A stretch of 38,951 nt of DNA from Candidatus Sulfopaludibacter sp. (GTDB taxonomy: Bacteria > Acidobacteriota > Terriglobia > Bryobacterales > Bryobacteraceae): contig JARLGM010000048.1 in the NCBI GenBank assembly GCA_031292755.1, forward strand, positions 1 to 38,951, read 5' to 3'. The notes under the pieces are model-generated. The model was given only the letters and a program-made list of their open reading frames with translations. It was not told where the DNA came from and ran no database searches. This document shows, one piece after another, positions 1-7,816 of the stretch. Position 1 is the first letter of the stretch. Each line of letters opens with the position of its first letter. A program made the position numbers and the translations under genes.

Positions 1-1
1 A

Positions 2-1102
2 CTGGCGAAAACCTGCGGGGCGCTGCTGGAAGAACGGCAGCACCCGCCGGTCGATCCCGGCATCCAGTTGATCCTGACCGACCGCCTGCGCCTGGACGTC
101 ACCATGACGTCGCGCGGCGAAATCTACTCCTGGGTGGGGGCCAGCAAGTTCGAAGACTCGGGAATCGGGGCAGTGGTGCATCAGGGGCCCTTTTCGACGG
201 GTTCGTTTGGCGCGATGGTGACGATCGTACTTGCGCAGGATCCCAAGACGTTCCAGTATCGCGGAACCACGCAGCAGGACGGCCGCGCGCTAATGGAGTA
301 CTCTTTCCTGGAGGCCCAGGCGGACAGCCGCTACAAGGTAAAGACGCGGGATTCGTGGGTCAATTCCGGTTACAGCGGTTCTGTCCAGGTGGATCCGCTG
401 ACCTACGAAGTGGTGCGGCTGACGGTGCAGACCGGCGAGTTGCCGCCGGCCGCCGGCACTTGCCAGATCAGCTCCAATATGGAATTCCACCTGGTGCGGA
501 TTGGCGATAGCGCGTTCCCTCTGCCGAAACAGGGTCTCCAGCGGTTCCTGGACATCAACGGCGATCAGGTTGAGAACACCACCACGTTAGCCGGTTGCCG
601 CGAATACCGGGGCGAATCCACCATCACCTTTTTCCCCGCGCCCGACACCGCCGGTGGCAGTTCGCCGGGCAGTGCCACGCCGCCGCCCGCTGGTGTTCCT
701 GCCGGGTTACACTTCACGTTCGAGCTGACAACGCCCATCTCCGCCGATATCGCAGCCGGCGGCGATCCGTTCTCCGGCAGACTGGCGAGCGCGCTGCGCG
801 TGAAGGGGAAGACCATAGCGCCCGCCCATGCCCTGGTGGAGGGCCGTTTGCTGCGCGTGGAGATGCGCCGGGTAGCTCCACCGAGTGCGACTTTCGTGCT
901 GAAGCTGAGGACCGTTGAGGTGGCTGGGGTCAAAATTCCGCTGGCCGCGGTCCGCGATTTCCGGCGGCTTTCTCTGCCAGCCAGACGAGGGGCGCAGCTT
1001 CTGCTGCCCAACCCGTGGGAACAGGATTCGGGCGTATTTCAAGCGCGCGGGGAGCACGCCGCGATGAAGGCCGGAACGCGGTCAGACTGGGTGTCGAAAT
1101 AG
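2..1102 (+). CDS. Hypothetical protein, 5' end outside the window
   Basis: The reading frame is open from base 2 with no stop, so the true start lies upstream; the first start-like codon inside the window (TTG at 68) is probably internal. About 366 codons are visible. The N-terminal half is polar and mixed alpha/beta. A Pro/Gly/Ser-rich linker follows near base 660-700. The last ~120 residues form a beta-rich segment with a pattern of the type 'GDPFSGRLASALRVKGK' and 'ALVEGRLLRVEMRR', seen in several secreted acidobacterial proteins; I cannot name the family. The stop lies 39 bp before the next gene, which has the same orientation. No function is proposed. Confidence 0.75.
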   Translation: MAKTCGALLEERQHPPVDPGIQLILTDRLRLDVTMTSRGEIYSWVGASKFEDSGIGAVVHQGPFSTGSFGAMVTIVLAQDPKTFQYRGTTQQDGRALMEYSFLEAQADSRYKVKTRDSWVNSGYSGSVQVDPLTYEVVRLTVQTGELPPAAGTCQISSNMEFHLVRIGDSAFPLPKQGLQRFLDINGDQVENTTTLAGCREYRGESTITFFPAPDTAGGSSPGSATPPPAGVPAGLHFTFELTTPISADIAAGGDPFSGRLASALRVKGKTIAPAHALVEGRLLRVEMRRVAPPSATFVLKLRTVEVAGVKIPLAAVRDFRRLSLPARRGAQLLLPNPWEQDSGVFQARGEHAAMKAGTRSDWVSK

Positions 1103-1141
1103 TGCATCCTCCCGCCGGCGCGCCGGCGTATCTGCTTATAG

Positions 1142-1984
1142 ATGCGGATTTTGGCGTTGATGATAGCGGCGGGAACGGGATGCGCGATCGCGCAGACGGC
1201 CGGCGTGCAGGAAATCATGGCGCGCGTGGCCGCGAATCAGGCCCGGACCCAGGAATTGCGCCGGCAGTACGTCTACACCCAAAAGCAGACCCTGCGCCTG
1301 GTGCGGAGCAATGGCAAAATAGCCCGCGAAGAGCGGCGCGAATACCTGGTCACGCCGGGTAGGAAGAAGGTGAAGAAGCACCTGGTGAAGTTCACCGGGC
1401 AATACGAAAGCAAGGGCCGGTACACCCCATACGACAAGCCTGAATATCACTACAAGGGGCTCGACGTGGATGCCGACCTGATCAACTCCCTCTCCGAGGA
1501 TCTGACCAACGATCAGAAATCCAAGGATGGCATCTCCTGCGACCTGTTTCCGCTCACCGGCAGCGAGCAATCGAAATACAAATTCCGGCTGGTGGGCGAG
1601 GAGAAATATCGCGGGCACGGCGTGTACCGCGTGGCCTTTGAGCCGGACGGCAAGCACCACGAGGAAGACGGCGGGACCATCTGGAAGGGGGAAGCCCTGA
1701 TCGACCGCGCCGAGTATCAGCCGGTCCTGATCACCACCAAACTGGCATACAACATCCCCCTGGCGGTGAAAATTCTATTGGGCACGAATATCAAAGGGCT
1801 GGGCTTTACACTGTCGTATGAGAAATTTGAAGAAGGATTGTGGTTTCCTGTGAGTTACGGCGGTGAATTCGATGTACGCGGGCTGTTTTTCTACAAGCGC
1901 GCGATGTCGGTGGCGCTCACCAACAGCGACTTTCATAAGCTGGACGTGAACAGCACCGTGGCGTACGCGACGGAAGATAAATAA
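1142..1984 (+). CDS. Exported protein of unknown function
   Basis: 280 residues with a short N-terminal signal peptide (hydrophobic residues 3-18, cleavage probably after the AQ at 17-18), so it is predicted to be periplasmic or outer-membrane associated. The mature part is basic and alternates short strands. It mentions a sugar-like or lipid-like ligand in no obvious way and has no catalytic motif I recognise. The overall plan (signal, then a beta-rich domain ending in 'YEKFEEGLWFPVSYGGEF') resembles the secreted outer-membrane-lipoprotein-sorting-like proteins common in acidobacteria. It ends 7 bp before the sigma-factor gene, so it is probably co-transcribed with it. Confidence 0.8.
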   Translation: MRILALMIAAGTGCAIAQTAGVQEIMARVAANQARTQELRRQYVYTQKQTLRLVRSNGKIAREERREYLVTPGRKKVKKHLVKFTGQYESKGRYTPYDKPEYHYKGLDVDADLINSLSEDLTNDQKSKDGISCDLFPLTGSEQSKYKFRLVGEEKYRGHGVYRVAFEPDGKHHEEDGGTIWKGEALIDRAEYQPVLITTKLAYNIPLAVKILLGTNIKGLGFTLSYEKFEEGLWFPVSYGGEFDVRGLFFYKRAMSVALTNSDFHKLDVNSTVAYATEDK

Positions 1985-1991
1985 GGACGCC

Positions 1992-2513
1992 GTGATTGGA
2001 TTGGTAACCGCACCCCAAACCGGTCTGGATTTCGACGCGCTGATGCGCCGGCATCAGTCGCTGGTATTCAGCCTGGCGTACCACTTTTTGCATGACCGGG
2101 AAGTGGCCGAGGAGGTCGCGCAAGAGGTGTTCCTCAGCCTGCATCGCAACCTGAGGAATATCCAGTCGCCGGAGCATGCCCTCTTCTGGCTGCGTAAGGT
2201 GACGGTGCAGCGGGCCATCGATGAAGGACGGCGGCGGGCGCGGCGTCCGCAGGTGGCGCTGGAAGGCGTGGCGGAACCCGCGGCGCAAATCCAACCGCAG
2301 GATCCGATGCTGAGGGAGACGCTGCGGCGCCTGATTGCCACGCTGGCGGAAGCCCCGCGCGCGGTAATGATTTTACGGTACCAGGAAGACCTGGACCCGG
2401 CGGAAATTGCCGAAATCCTGGGAATGCCGGTGGCCACGGTGAAGAGCCACTTACAGCGTTCCCTGGCTTTGCTGCGCGAAAAATTCGCGCGGCGCTCTAT
2501 GGGAGAAGCGTGA
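1992..2513 (+). CDS. RNA polymerase ECF sigma-70 family factor
   Basis: 173 residues, the usual size for an extracytoplasmic-function sigma factor. Region 2 spans about residues 15-85, with the helix around 'DREVAEEVAQEVFLSLHRN' that binds core polymerase and melts the -10. Region 4 spans about residues 105-165, with the helix-turn-helix 'EIAEILGMPVATVKSHLQR' that reads the -35. The start is GTG at 1992, seven bases after the upstream stop. The next gene begins inside the stop codon (ATG at 2513 overlaps TGA at 2511-2513). That gene encodes a single-helix membrane protein, the usual arrangement for a sigma factor and its anti-sigma. Its regulon cannot be told from the sequence. Confidence 0.93.
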   Translation: MIGLVTAPQTGLDFDALMRRHQSLVFSLAYHFLHDREVAEEVAQEVFLSLHRNLRNIQSPEHALFWLRKVTVQRAIDEGRRRARRPQVALEGVAEPAAQIQPQDPMLRETLRRLIATLAEAPRAVMILRYQEDLDPAEIAEILGMPVATVKSHLQRSLALLREKFARRSMGEA

Positions 2514-2800
2514 TGGACTGGCTGGAACAGGAACTGAAAAATGCGCTGGAGCGCAAGGCGCCCTCGCCCGATTTCGCTGAACGGGTGCGGCGCAGGACTC
2601 GCGGCGATGGCTTTCGGACGGCATTGTGGCCGCAGCGGTGGCTCGCCGCGGCGGCGGCGCTGCTGGTGCTGGCCGGCGCGGGTATGGGGTATCGCCAGTA
2701 TCAGGGCAACCAGGCCAGGCAGCAGGTGATGCTGGCGTTTCGCATTGCCGGGGCCAAGGTCAACCACATCCAGGCGCAGGTGAAGGAACGGATGCGATGA
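2513..2800 (+). CDS. Small single-pass membrane protein, probable anti-sigma factor
   Basis: 95 residues. The N-terminal ~40 residues are charged and would be cytoplasmic. One hydrophobic helix follows at about residues 43-61 ('WLAAAAALLVLAGAGMGY'), then a charged, helical, probably periplasmic tail. A GTG at 2510 is also in frame, but ATG at 2513 overlaps the sigma stop codon by one base and is the more likely start. Translational coupling to the sigma gene and to the next gene (ATGA overlap at 2797-2800), with one transmembrane span, fits an anti-sigma factor. No zinc-binding HxxxCxxC motif is present, so it is not a ZAS-type protein. Function is inferred from context. Confidence 0.8.
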   Translation: MDWLEQELKNALERKAPSPDFAERVRRRTRGDGFRTALWPQRWLAAAAALLVLAGAGMGYRQYQGNQARQQVMLAFRIAGAKVNHIQAQVKERMR

Positions 2801-3324
2801 AACGCGCGCTCCCGCTCCTGCTTCTGGGCTCGCTCTGCTCCGGATTGTGGGCCCAGCAGTTCAAGTTGAATCTCGACCACCTGGCGGGCAAGGCCGCCAA
2901 CGTGGTGGATATCTCGCTCAATGGCCCCATGCTGCAGTTCGCGGCGAAGTTCCTGGATAACAAGGATCCCGATCAGGCCACCGTGAAGAAACTCATCAAC
3001 GGCCTCGAAGGCATCTATGTCAAGAGCTACGAATTCAAGAACACCGGCGCCTGGAGTCCGTCCGATCTGGATGCCGTGCGGAACCAGTTGAAAGGGCCCG
3101 ATTGGATGAAGATGGTGGGCTACACCAGCAGCGAGGATGGCGAGACAGCCGACATCTACATCCGCACCGAAGACAAAAAGATCAACGGCATCGCCGTGCT
3201 GGTCTCCGCGCCCAAGGAACTGACCGTAGTGAATATCGCAGGCTCGGTGGATCTGGAATCGCTCTCCACGCTGGGCGGCCATTTCGGCGTGCCCAAACTT
3301 GTGCCGCCGCCTCACAAGAAATAG
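2797..3324 (+). CDS. DUF4252 domain exported protein
   Basis: 175 residues. The start is the ATG at 2797, overlapping the upstream stop by four bases (ATGA); an in-frame extension upstream would run through the anti-sigma gene and is rejected. A signal peptide covers residues 1-20 (MKRALPLLLL...GLWAQ). The mature part has the DUF4252 pattern: an N-terminal 'LDHLAGKAANVVDISL' helix, a central 'VKSYEFKN' strand, and a C-terminal strand-helix 'LTVVNIAGSVDLESLSTLGG'. DUF4252 proteins are often encoded beside ECF sigma/anti-sigma pairs, as here. Their biochemical role is not established; an envelope-stress or signal-sensing role is inference. Confidence 0.88.
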   Translation: MKRALPLLLLGSLCSGLWAQQFKLNLDHLAGKAANVVDISLNGPMLQFAAKFLDNKDPDQATVKKLINGLEGIYVKSYEFKNTGAWSPSDLDAVRNQLKGPDWMKMVGYTSSEDGETADIYIRTEDKKINGIAVLVSAPKELTVVNIAGSVDLESLSTLGGHFGVPKLVPPPHKK

Positions 3325-3345
3325 ACTGGCATTGAGGACTCCTCT

Positions 3346-4839
3346 ATGCCGAAATTCGAAGTGACGCGGCGCGCCTTTCTGGGCACGGTCGCCGCGGCCT
3401 CCCTGGCCTCCGCCGCGGACGGTTGGACGGAACTGTTCGACGGCCACTCCCTGAACGGATGGCGGCCCAGCGAGCACAAGGATTCGTGGAAGGTGCAGGA
3501 CGGGGCGCTGGTGGCCGATGGCGGCCGTTCGCACCTGTTCTACGCAGGCAATTTCCACGGCGCCGATTTCAAGAATTTTGAGCTGGAGGTGGAGTGCCAG
3601 GCGCGCCACCTGTGCAATTCGGGCGTCTACTTCCACACCAAATATCAGGAAACGAACTTCCCGGGCAAGGGATTCGAAGTCCAGATCAACAATACCCACA
3701 TCGGCGACGGTGGATACCGGGAGCGCAAGAAGACCGCCTCCCTCTACGGCATTCGCAACGTCTACAAGCAGTTCGTTGGCGACGACGAGTGGTTCAGGAT
3801 GCGCGTGCTGGTGCGCGGGAAAAGCGTGCAGATCCACCTGAACGACATGCTGATGGTGGACTACGTGGAGCCCACGCCGCCGGTAATTCCGCCGAGCGAT
3901 CTGGAGCCGGAGCGCTTTCTGGATCGCGGCACCTTCGCGCTGCAATGCCACAATACCGGATCCATCGCGCGCTTCCGCAGCGTGCGGGTCCGTCCGCTGC
4001 CCGACGATACGCCCACGCCCCCCGGTCCCGCGCCCGCGGTGGATGACGTCTTCCGCGCCATCATCAATGACGGGCGGCACAACATCCCGATGGTGGACTA
4101 CCACACCCATTTAAAGGAGGGGCTGACGCTCGATCAGGCGCTGGCCAATTCACGCCGCATCGGCATTGAGTACGGGATCGCGATCAACTGCGGCAAAGGA
4201 TTCCCGACTGCGAACGACGCGGCGGCCAGGGCTTTCGTGGACAGCATGAAGGGCCAACCCTGCTTTGTGGCCATGCAGGCGGAAGGGCGCGAGTGGACCC
4301 AGATGTTCTCCGACAAGGCCGCCGGCCTGTTCGATTACATCTTTACCGACTCGATGACGTGGACCGACAATCACGGTAGGCGCATGCGACTGTGGATTCC
4401 CGAAGAGGTGGGCACGATCGCCGACCCGCAGGATTTCATGAATACGCTGGTGGACCGTGCGGTAGGCATTCTGGAGCACGAGCCGGTCGACATATATGCG
4501 AACCCGACCTTCCTGCCCGAGGTGATCGCCAAAGATTACGACCGCCTCTGGACCGAGGAACGGATGCAGAAAGTGATCGCCGCGGCGGCCAAAAACGGCG
4601 TGGCCATCGAGATCAACAATCGCTACAAACTGCCCAGTCCCGCCTTCATCCGCGCGGCCAAGGCAGGCGGCTGTAAATTCAGTTTCGGCACCAATAACAC
4701 AGGTCCCAACGATCTGGGCCGCTGCGAGTACGGACTGCGGATGGTGGACGAATGCAAACTGGTGTGGCAGGACTTCTTTACGCCGGGCTCGTGGTATCCG
4801 AAGGCGATTGAACGGAAACCGGGCGTGCTGAAAGGTTAG
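3346..4839 (+). CDS. Exported fusion of DUF1080 (3-keto-disaccharide hydrolase-like) and PHP-like domains
   Basis: 497 residues. An N-terminal twin-arginine-type signal (Arg8-Arg9 in 'TRRAFLG', then a hydrophobic stretch to about residue 24) suggests Tat export. Residues 26-215 are a DUF1080 / 3-keto-disaccharide hydrolase-like jelly roll, opening with 'WTELFDGHSLNGWR' and ending with 'FALQCHNTGSIARFRSVRV'. A Pro-rich linker at ~217-235 leads to a C-terminal domain (240-497) that opens with 'VDYHTHLK' (His253, His255), the first metal-binding motif of PHP/amidohydrolase-type enzymes, and continues as a TIM-barrel-like sequence. The start ATG has a weak GAGG about 10 bases upstream. It probably acts on a carbohydrate-derived substrate outside the cytoplasm. 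The PHP assignment is less certain than DUF1080. Confidence 0.85.
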   Translation: MPKFEVTRRAFLGTVAAASLASAADGWTELFDGHSLNGWRPSEHKDSWKVQDGALVADGGRSHLFYAGNFHGADFKNFELEVECQARHLCNSGVYFHTKYQETNFPGKGFEVQINNTHIGDGGYRERKKTASLYGIRNVYKQFVGDDEWFRMRVLVRGKSVQIHLNDMLMVDYVEPTPPVIPPSDLEPERFLDRGTFALQCHNTGSIARFRSVRVRPLPDDTPTPPGPAPAVDDVFRAIINDGRHNIPMVDYHTHLKEGLTLDQALANSRRIGIEYGIAINCGKGFPTANDAAARAFVDSMKGQPCFVAMQAEGREWTQMFSDKAAGLFDYIFTDSMTWTDNHGRRMRLWIPEEVGTIADPQDFMNTLVDRAVGILEHEPVDIYANPTFLPEVIAKDYDRLWTEERMQKVIAAAAKNGVAIEINNRYKLPSPAFIRAAKAGGCKFSFGTNNTGPNDLGRCEYGLRMVDECKLVWQDFFTPGSWYPKAIERKPGVLKG

Positions 4840-4868
4840 GCCCTCAAAAAAAGGATGTGCAAAAAAAA

Positions 4869-4880
4869 GATGTAGACATC
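4869..4880. promoter_or_regulatory. Palindromic operator candidate upstream of padR
   Basis: GATGTAGACATC is a perfect inverted repeat (5-bp arms GATGT/ACATC around AG), 19 bp before the PadR start. A second shorter dyad, GTAG...CTAC, spans 4895-4907 and overlaps the start codon. PadR proteins bind short dyads of this kind and commonly repress their own operon. The flanks are A-rich (A7 and A8 runs at 4845-4868), which is unusual for this GC-rich window. Binding is inferred. Confidence 0.5.
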
Positions 4881-4899
4881 CTACTGGCATGGGGGTAGA

Positions 4900-5262
4900 A
4901 TGCCTACAATGAAGAATCGCTACCAGAACCGGATCGAGCTTCTGCAGGGCACGCTCGATATGCTCATTCTGCAAACCCTGCAATGGGGCGCCAACCACGG
5001 ATACGGCATCGCCAATGCCATCCGGGCGAACTCGGGCGAGTTGCTGAAAGTGGAGACGGGATCGTTATACCCGGCGCTGCACCGCCTCGAGAAGCAGGGC
5101 TGGGTGAAATCGGATTGGAAGGTCACCGAGGCCGGCCAGCGGGCCAAGTATTACCATTTGACGGCGGGCGGCAAGAAGCAACTGGTAAGCGAGCATGACC
5201 GTTGGACACAGCTCTCGGCGGCCATTGCCGGCATTATGAATCCCGCGGTAAAGGAGAGTTGA
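4900..5262 (+). CDS. PadR family transcriptional regulator
   Basis: 120 residues (117 if ATG 4909 is used). It is a winged-helix protein with the PadR signature: 'LLQGTLDMLILQTL' (residues ~14-27), 'HGYGIANAI' (recognition region), and the wing segment 'VETGSLYPALHRLEKQGWV' (51-69) followed by 'YYHLTAGGKKQL'. It belongs to the short PadR type that accompanies ADOP permeases in acidobacteria; the permease starts one base after this stop. An inverted repeat and A-rich tract lie immediately upstream, consistent with autorepression. The effector is unknown. The start could be either of two ATG codons nine bases apart. Confidence 0.93.
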   Translation: MPTMKNRYQNRIELLQGTLDMLILQTLQWGANHGYGIANAIRANSGELLKVETGSLYPALHRLEKQGWVKSDWKVTEAGQRAKYYHLTAGGKKQLVSEHDRWTQLSAAIAGIMNPAVKES

Positions 5263-5263
5263 C

Positions 5264-7793
5264 ATGCGCCTGTTTCGCCGCTGGGACCACGACCTGAATG
5301 CGGAAATCGAAGCCCATCTGCGGATGGCGGAACAGGACCGCGTGGAGCGCGGCGAGACGCGCGAGCAGGCCCGCCGGGGCGCGCGCCGCGAATTCGGCAA
5401 CGAAGCCCTCATCAAGGAAGTCACGCGCGAAATGTGGGGATGGTGCGCGCTGTACGGCCTGGCGCGGGATTTCCGCTACGCCGCCCGCATGCTGCGCAAG
5501 AGCCCGGGCTTCGCCGTGCGGCCCTGACACCCGCGCCGATCCCCGCGATGGATCGCACGGTGATGGTGTGGAGCGAAAACGCGAGCCGCGACGAGCACCA
5601 GTTTCCCGTCTCCGCCCCCGACTATCGCGATTGGAAAGCCGGCGGCGTTTTTTCGCACCTGGCGGCATTCGAAGAGGAAGGCCGCAACCTGCGTCTCGGC
5701 GGCCGCTCCGAGCGCGTGGATGGGATCGGCGTCACTGACGGATTCTTCGAAGCGCTGGCCATTCCGCCGCAACTGGGCCGCGTCTTTGGGCCTCAGGACA
5801 TGCAGCCCGGGCAGGCGCAGGTGGCCATTCTCGGCCACGGATTGTGGCGTTCCCGGTTTGCCGCCGATCCGGCGGTGATTGGTACCACGGTGGTGTTGGA
5901 CGGCGCTCCGCACACCATCATCGGGGTGTTGCCGCGCAGCTTTCCGAAGTATGGTAAGGACCCCATTTACAGCCCGGCCCTCCTCCGGGCAGCGGCCGAT
6001 TCCGACCGCGCACCCGGCACTACCTGGTGTTGGGACGCCTGCGGGACGGACTCACACTCGAAGCCGCGCAAAAGCGGATGGACGGCCTGACCGCGCGCCT
6101 CGCCGCACAGTACCCCGATTCGAACCGGGGCGACAGCGCACGGCTCCAGCCGATGGAAGAATCCTTCGTGGAGGATGCCAGAGCGCTGCTGCTGGTGTTG
6201 TTCGGCGCGGTGGGATTTGTGCTGCTGATTGCCTGCGCCAACATTGCCAGCCTGGTGCTGGCGCGCGGCACGTCGCGGTCGCGGGAAATGACGGTGCGCG
6301 CGGCGCTGGGCGCCAGCCGGTGGCAGCTATCCCGGCAACTGCTGGCGGAAAGCCTGCTGCTGGCGCTGATCGGTGGGCTCCTGGCCATTGTGCCGGCCGC
6401 CGGCACCATGAAATTGGTCGCATCGTTTCAAATCGATCAACTTCCCAATCCCGAACTGATCGCCATGGACTGGCGGGTGCTGGCGTTCAACCTGCTTCTT
6501 TCCGCCGCAACCGGAATTCTCTTCGGACTGGCGCCGGCGTGGCAGGTGCACCGCGTGCGGGTGCAAGATGCGCTGAAGGCGGGTGGCCGCGGTGTGGCCG
6601 GCTCGCTGCACCAGCGGCTGCGCGGGCTCCTGGTGGTGGGCGAAGTGGCGCTCACGCTGGTGCTATTGGCCGGAGCCGGCTTGATGGTGCGCACGTTCGT
6701 GCGGCTGCGGAGCGCGTATCCGGGGTACGACACCAGGGGCGTGCTGACCATGAAGGTGGCGCTCGCGAGCAGCCAGTATCCGGACGGCGAAAAACGGCCC
6801 GCCTTCTTCGCGCAGGTGCTGCGGCAGGCGTCGGCGCTGCCAGGAGTGCGCCACGCCGGTGCGATCGACGATTTACCGGCCAGCGACAGCCTGCACGGCA
6901 CCGCCTTGTTTTTTCCGGACCGTCCCGATCCGCGCCCGGAAGACGTGCCGCTGGTACTGCGCAATCGCGTGGCTGGCGATTACTTCCGCGCCATGCGCAT
7001 CCCGTTGCTGCGCGGCCGCTACCTCAATGAGGGCGATCGCAAAGAGGCTCCCCTGGTGGCGCTGATTGACCAGTGGACCGCCAGGCGCTATTGGCCCAAC
7101 CAGGACCCGGTCGGCAAGCCCTTCAAGTTCGGCCGCAAAGAGGCGGTACGCAAGGTGGTGGGCGTGGTCGGCGACGTGGATTCCGGCGTGGTGGTGACGC
7201 TGGTCAAGGGCCGGGTGGGCCATTTTTACATTCCGGCGGAACAGGAACCGCGCGCGGAAATGACGCTGGTGGCGCGCACCGGCGGCGACCCCATGCAACT
7301 GGTCCCGGCAATGCGCGAGGTGGTGCGCCGCATCGATATCGATCAGCCCGTGTTCGACGTGATGACCCTGGCCACGGTGCGCGCCGCGGGCAGCGAATCG
7401 CAGGAACTGGCCAGCCTGCTGTTGGGCGGTTTCGCGGCGGTGGCCCTGCTGCTGGCCGCGATCGGCATTTACGGCGTGATGGCTTACAACGTGGGCCGGC
7501 GCACGCGCGAGTTCGGCATTCGCATGTCGCTGGGAGCGCAACCGGGCGACGTGCTACGCCTGGTAATCCGGCGCGGCATCGTGTTGACCGCGGCCGGACT
7601 GGCGTTGGGTCTGGCGGGCGCGTTCGGGCTCACGCGGCTTATGCAGGATCTGCTGTATGGCATCGGCGCTACGGACCCCGCGACTTTTGCGGCCGTGACC
7701 GCGGTGCTGGCGGCTGTCACCCTGCTGGCCGGCTATCTGCCCGCGCGGCGAGCCACGCGGGTCGATCCGGTGCTGGCGCTGCGCGAAGAGTGA
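5264..7793 (+). pseudogene. ADOP-type ABC permease (FtsX/MacB-like), reading frame disrupted
   Basis: Three consecutive frames together resemble one ~800-residue acidobacterial duplicated orphan permease. Frame 1 (5264-5527) gives the cytoplasmic N-terminal cap ('DHDLNAEIEAHLRMAEQDR') up to 'RMLRKSPGFAV', then stops. Frame 2 (about 5524-6010) resumes at 'VMVWSENASRDEHQFPVS' with the MacB-like periplasmic domain. Frame 3 (about 6012-7793) holds 'LVLGRLRDGLTLEAAQ', two FtsX permease repeats and the C-terminal 'GIYGVMAYNVGRRTREFGIRMSLGA' block. At the first junction the usual first transmembrane helix ('TLALGIGANTAIFS'-like, ~35 residues) is missing, so this is a real deletion of about 100 bp rather than a single-base error. 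The second junction (5960-6015) needs only one base. The gene is probably inactive, unless the assembly is wrong here. Confidence 0.8.
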
Positions 7794-7816
7794 TGCCCCA
7801 GTCGCGCCGTGCGGTG

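Noticed and set aside
2701-4110. Long minus-strand open frame (469 codons) opposite the DUF4252 and DUF1080 genes
   Set aside because: It is antisense to two genes with clear domains and shows His/Val-rich low-information sequence typical of a GC-rich shadow frame.
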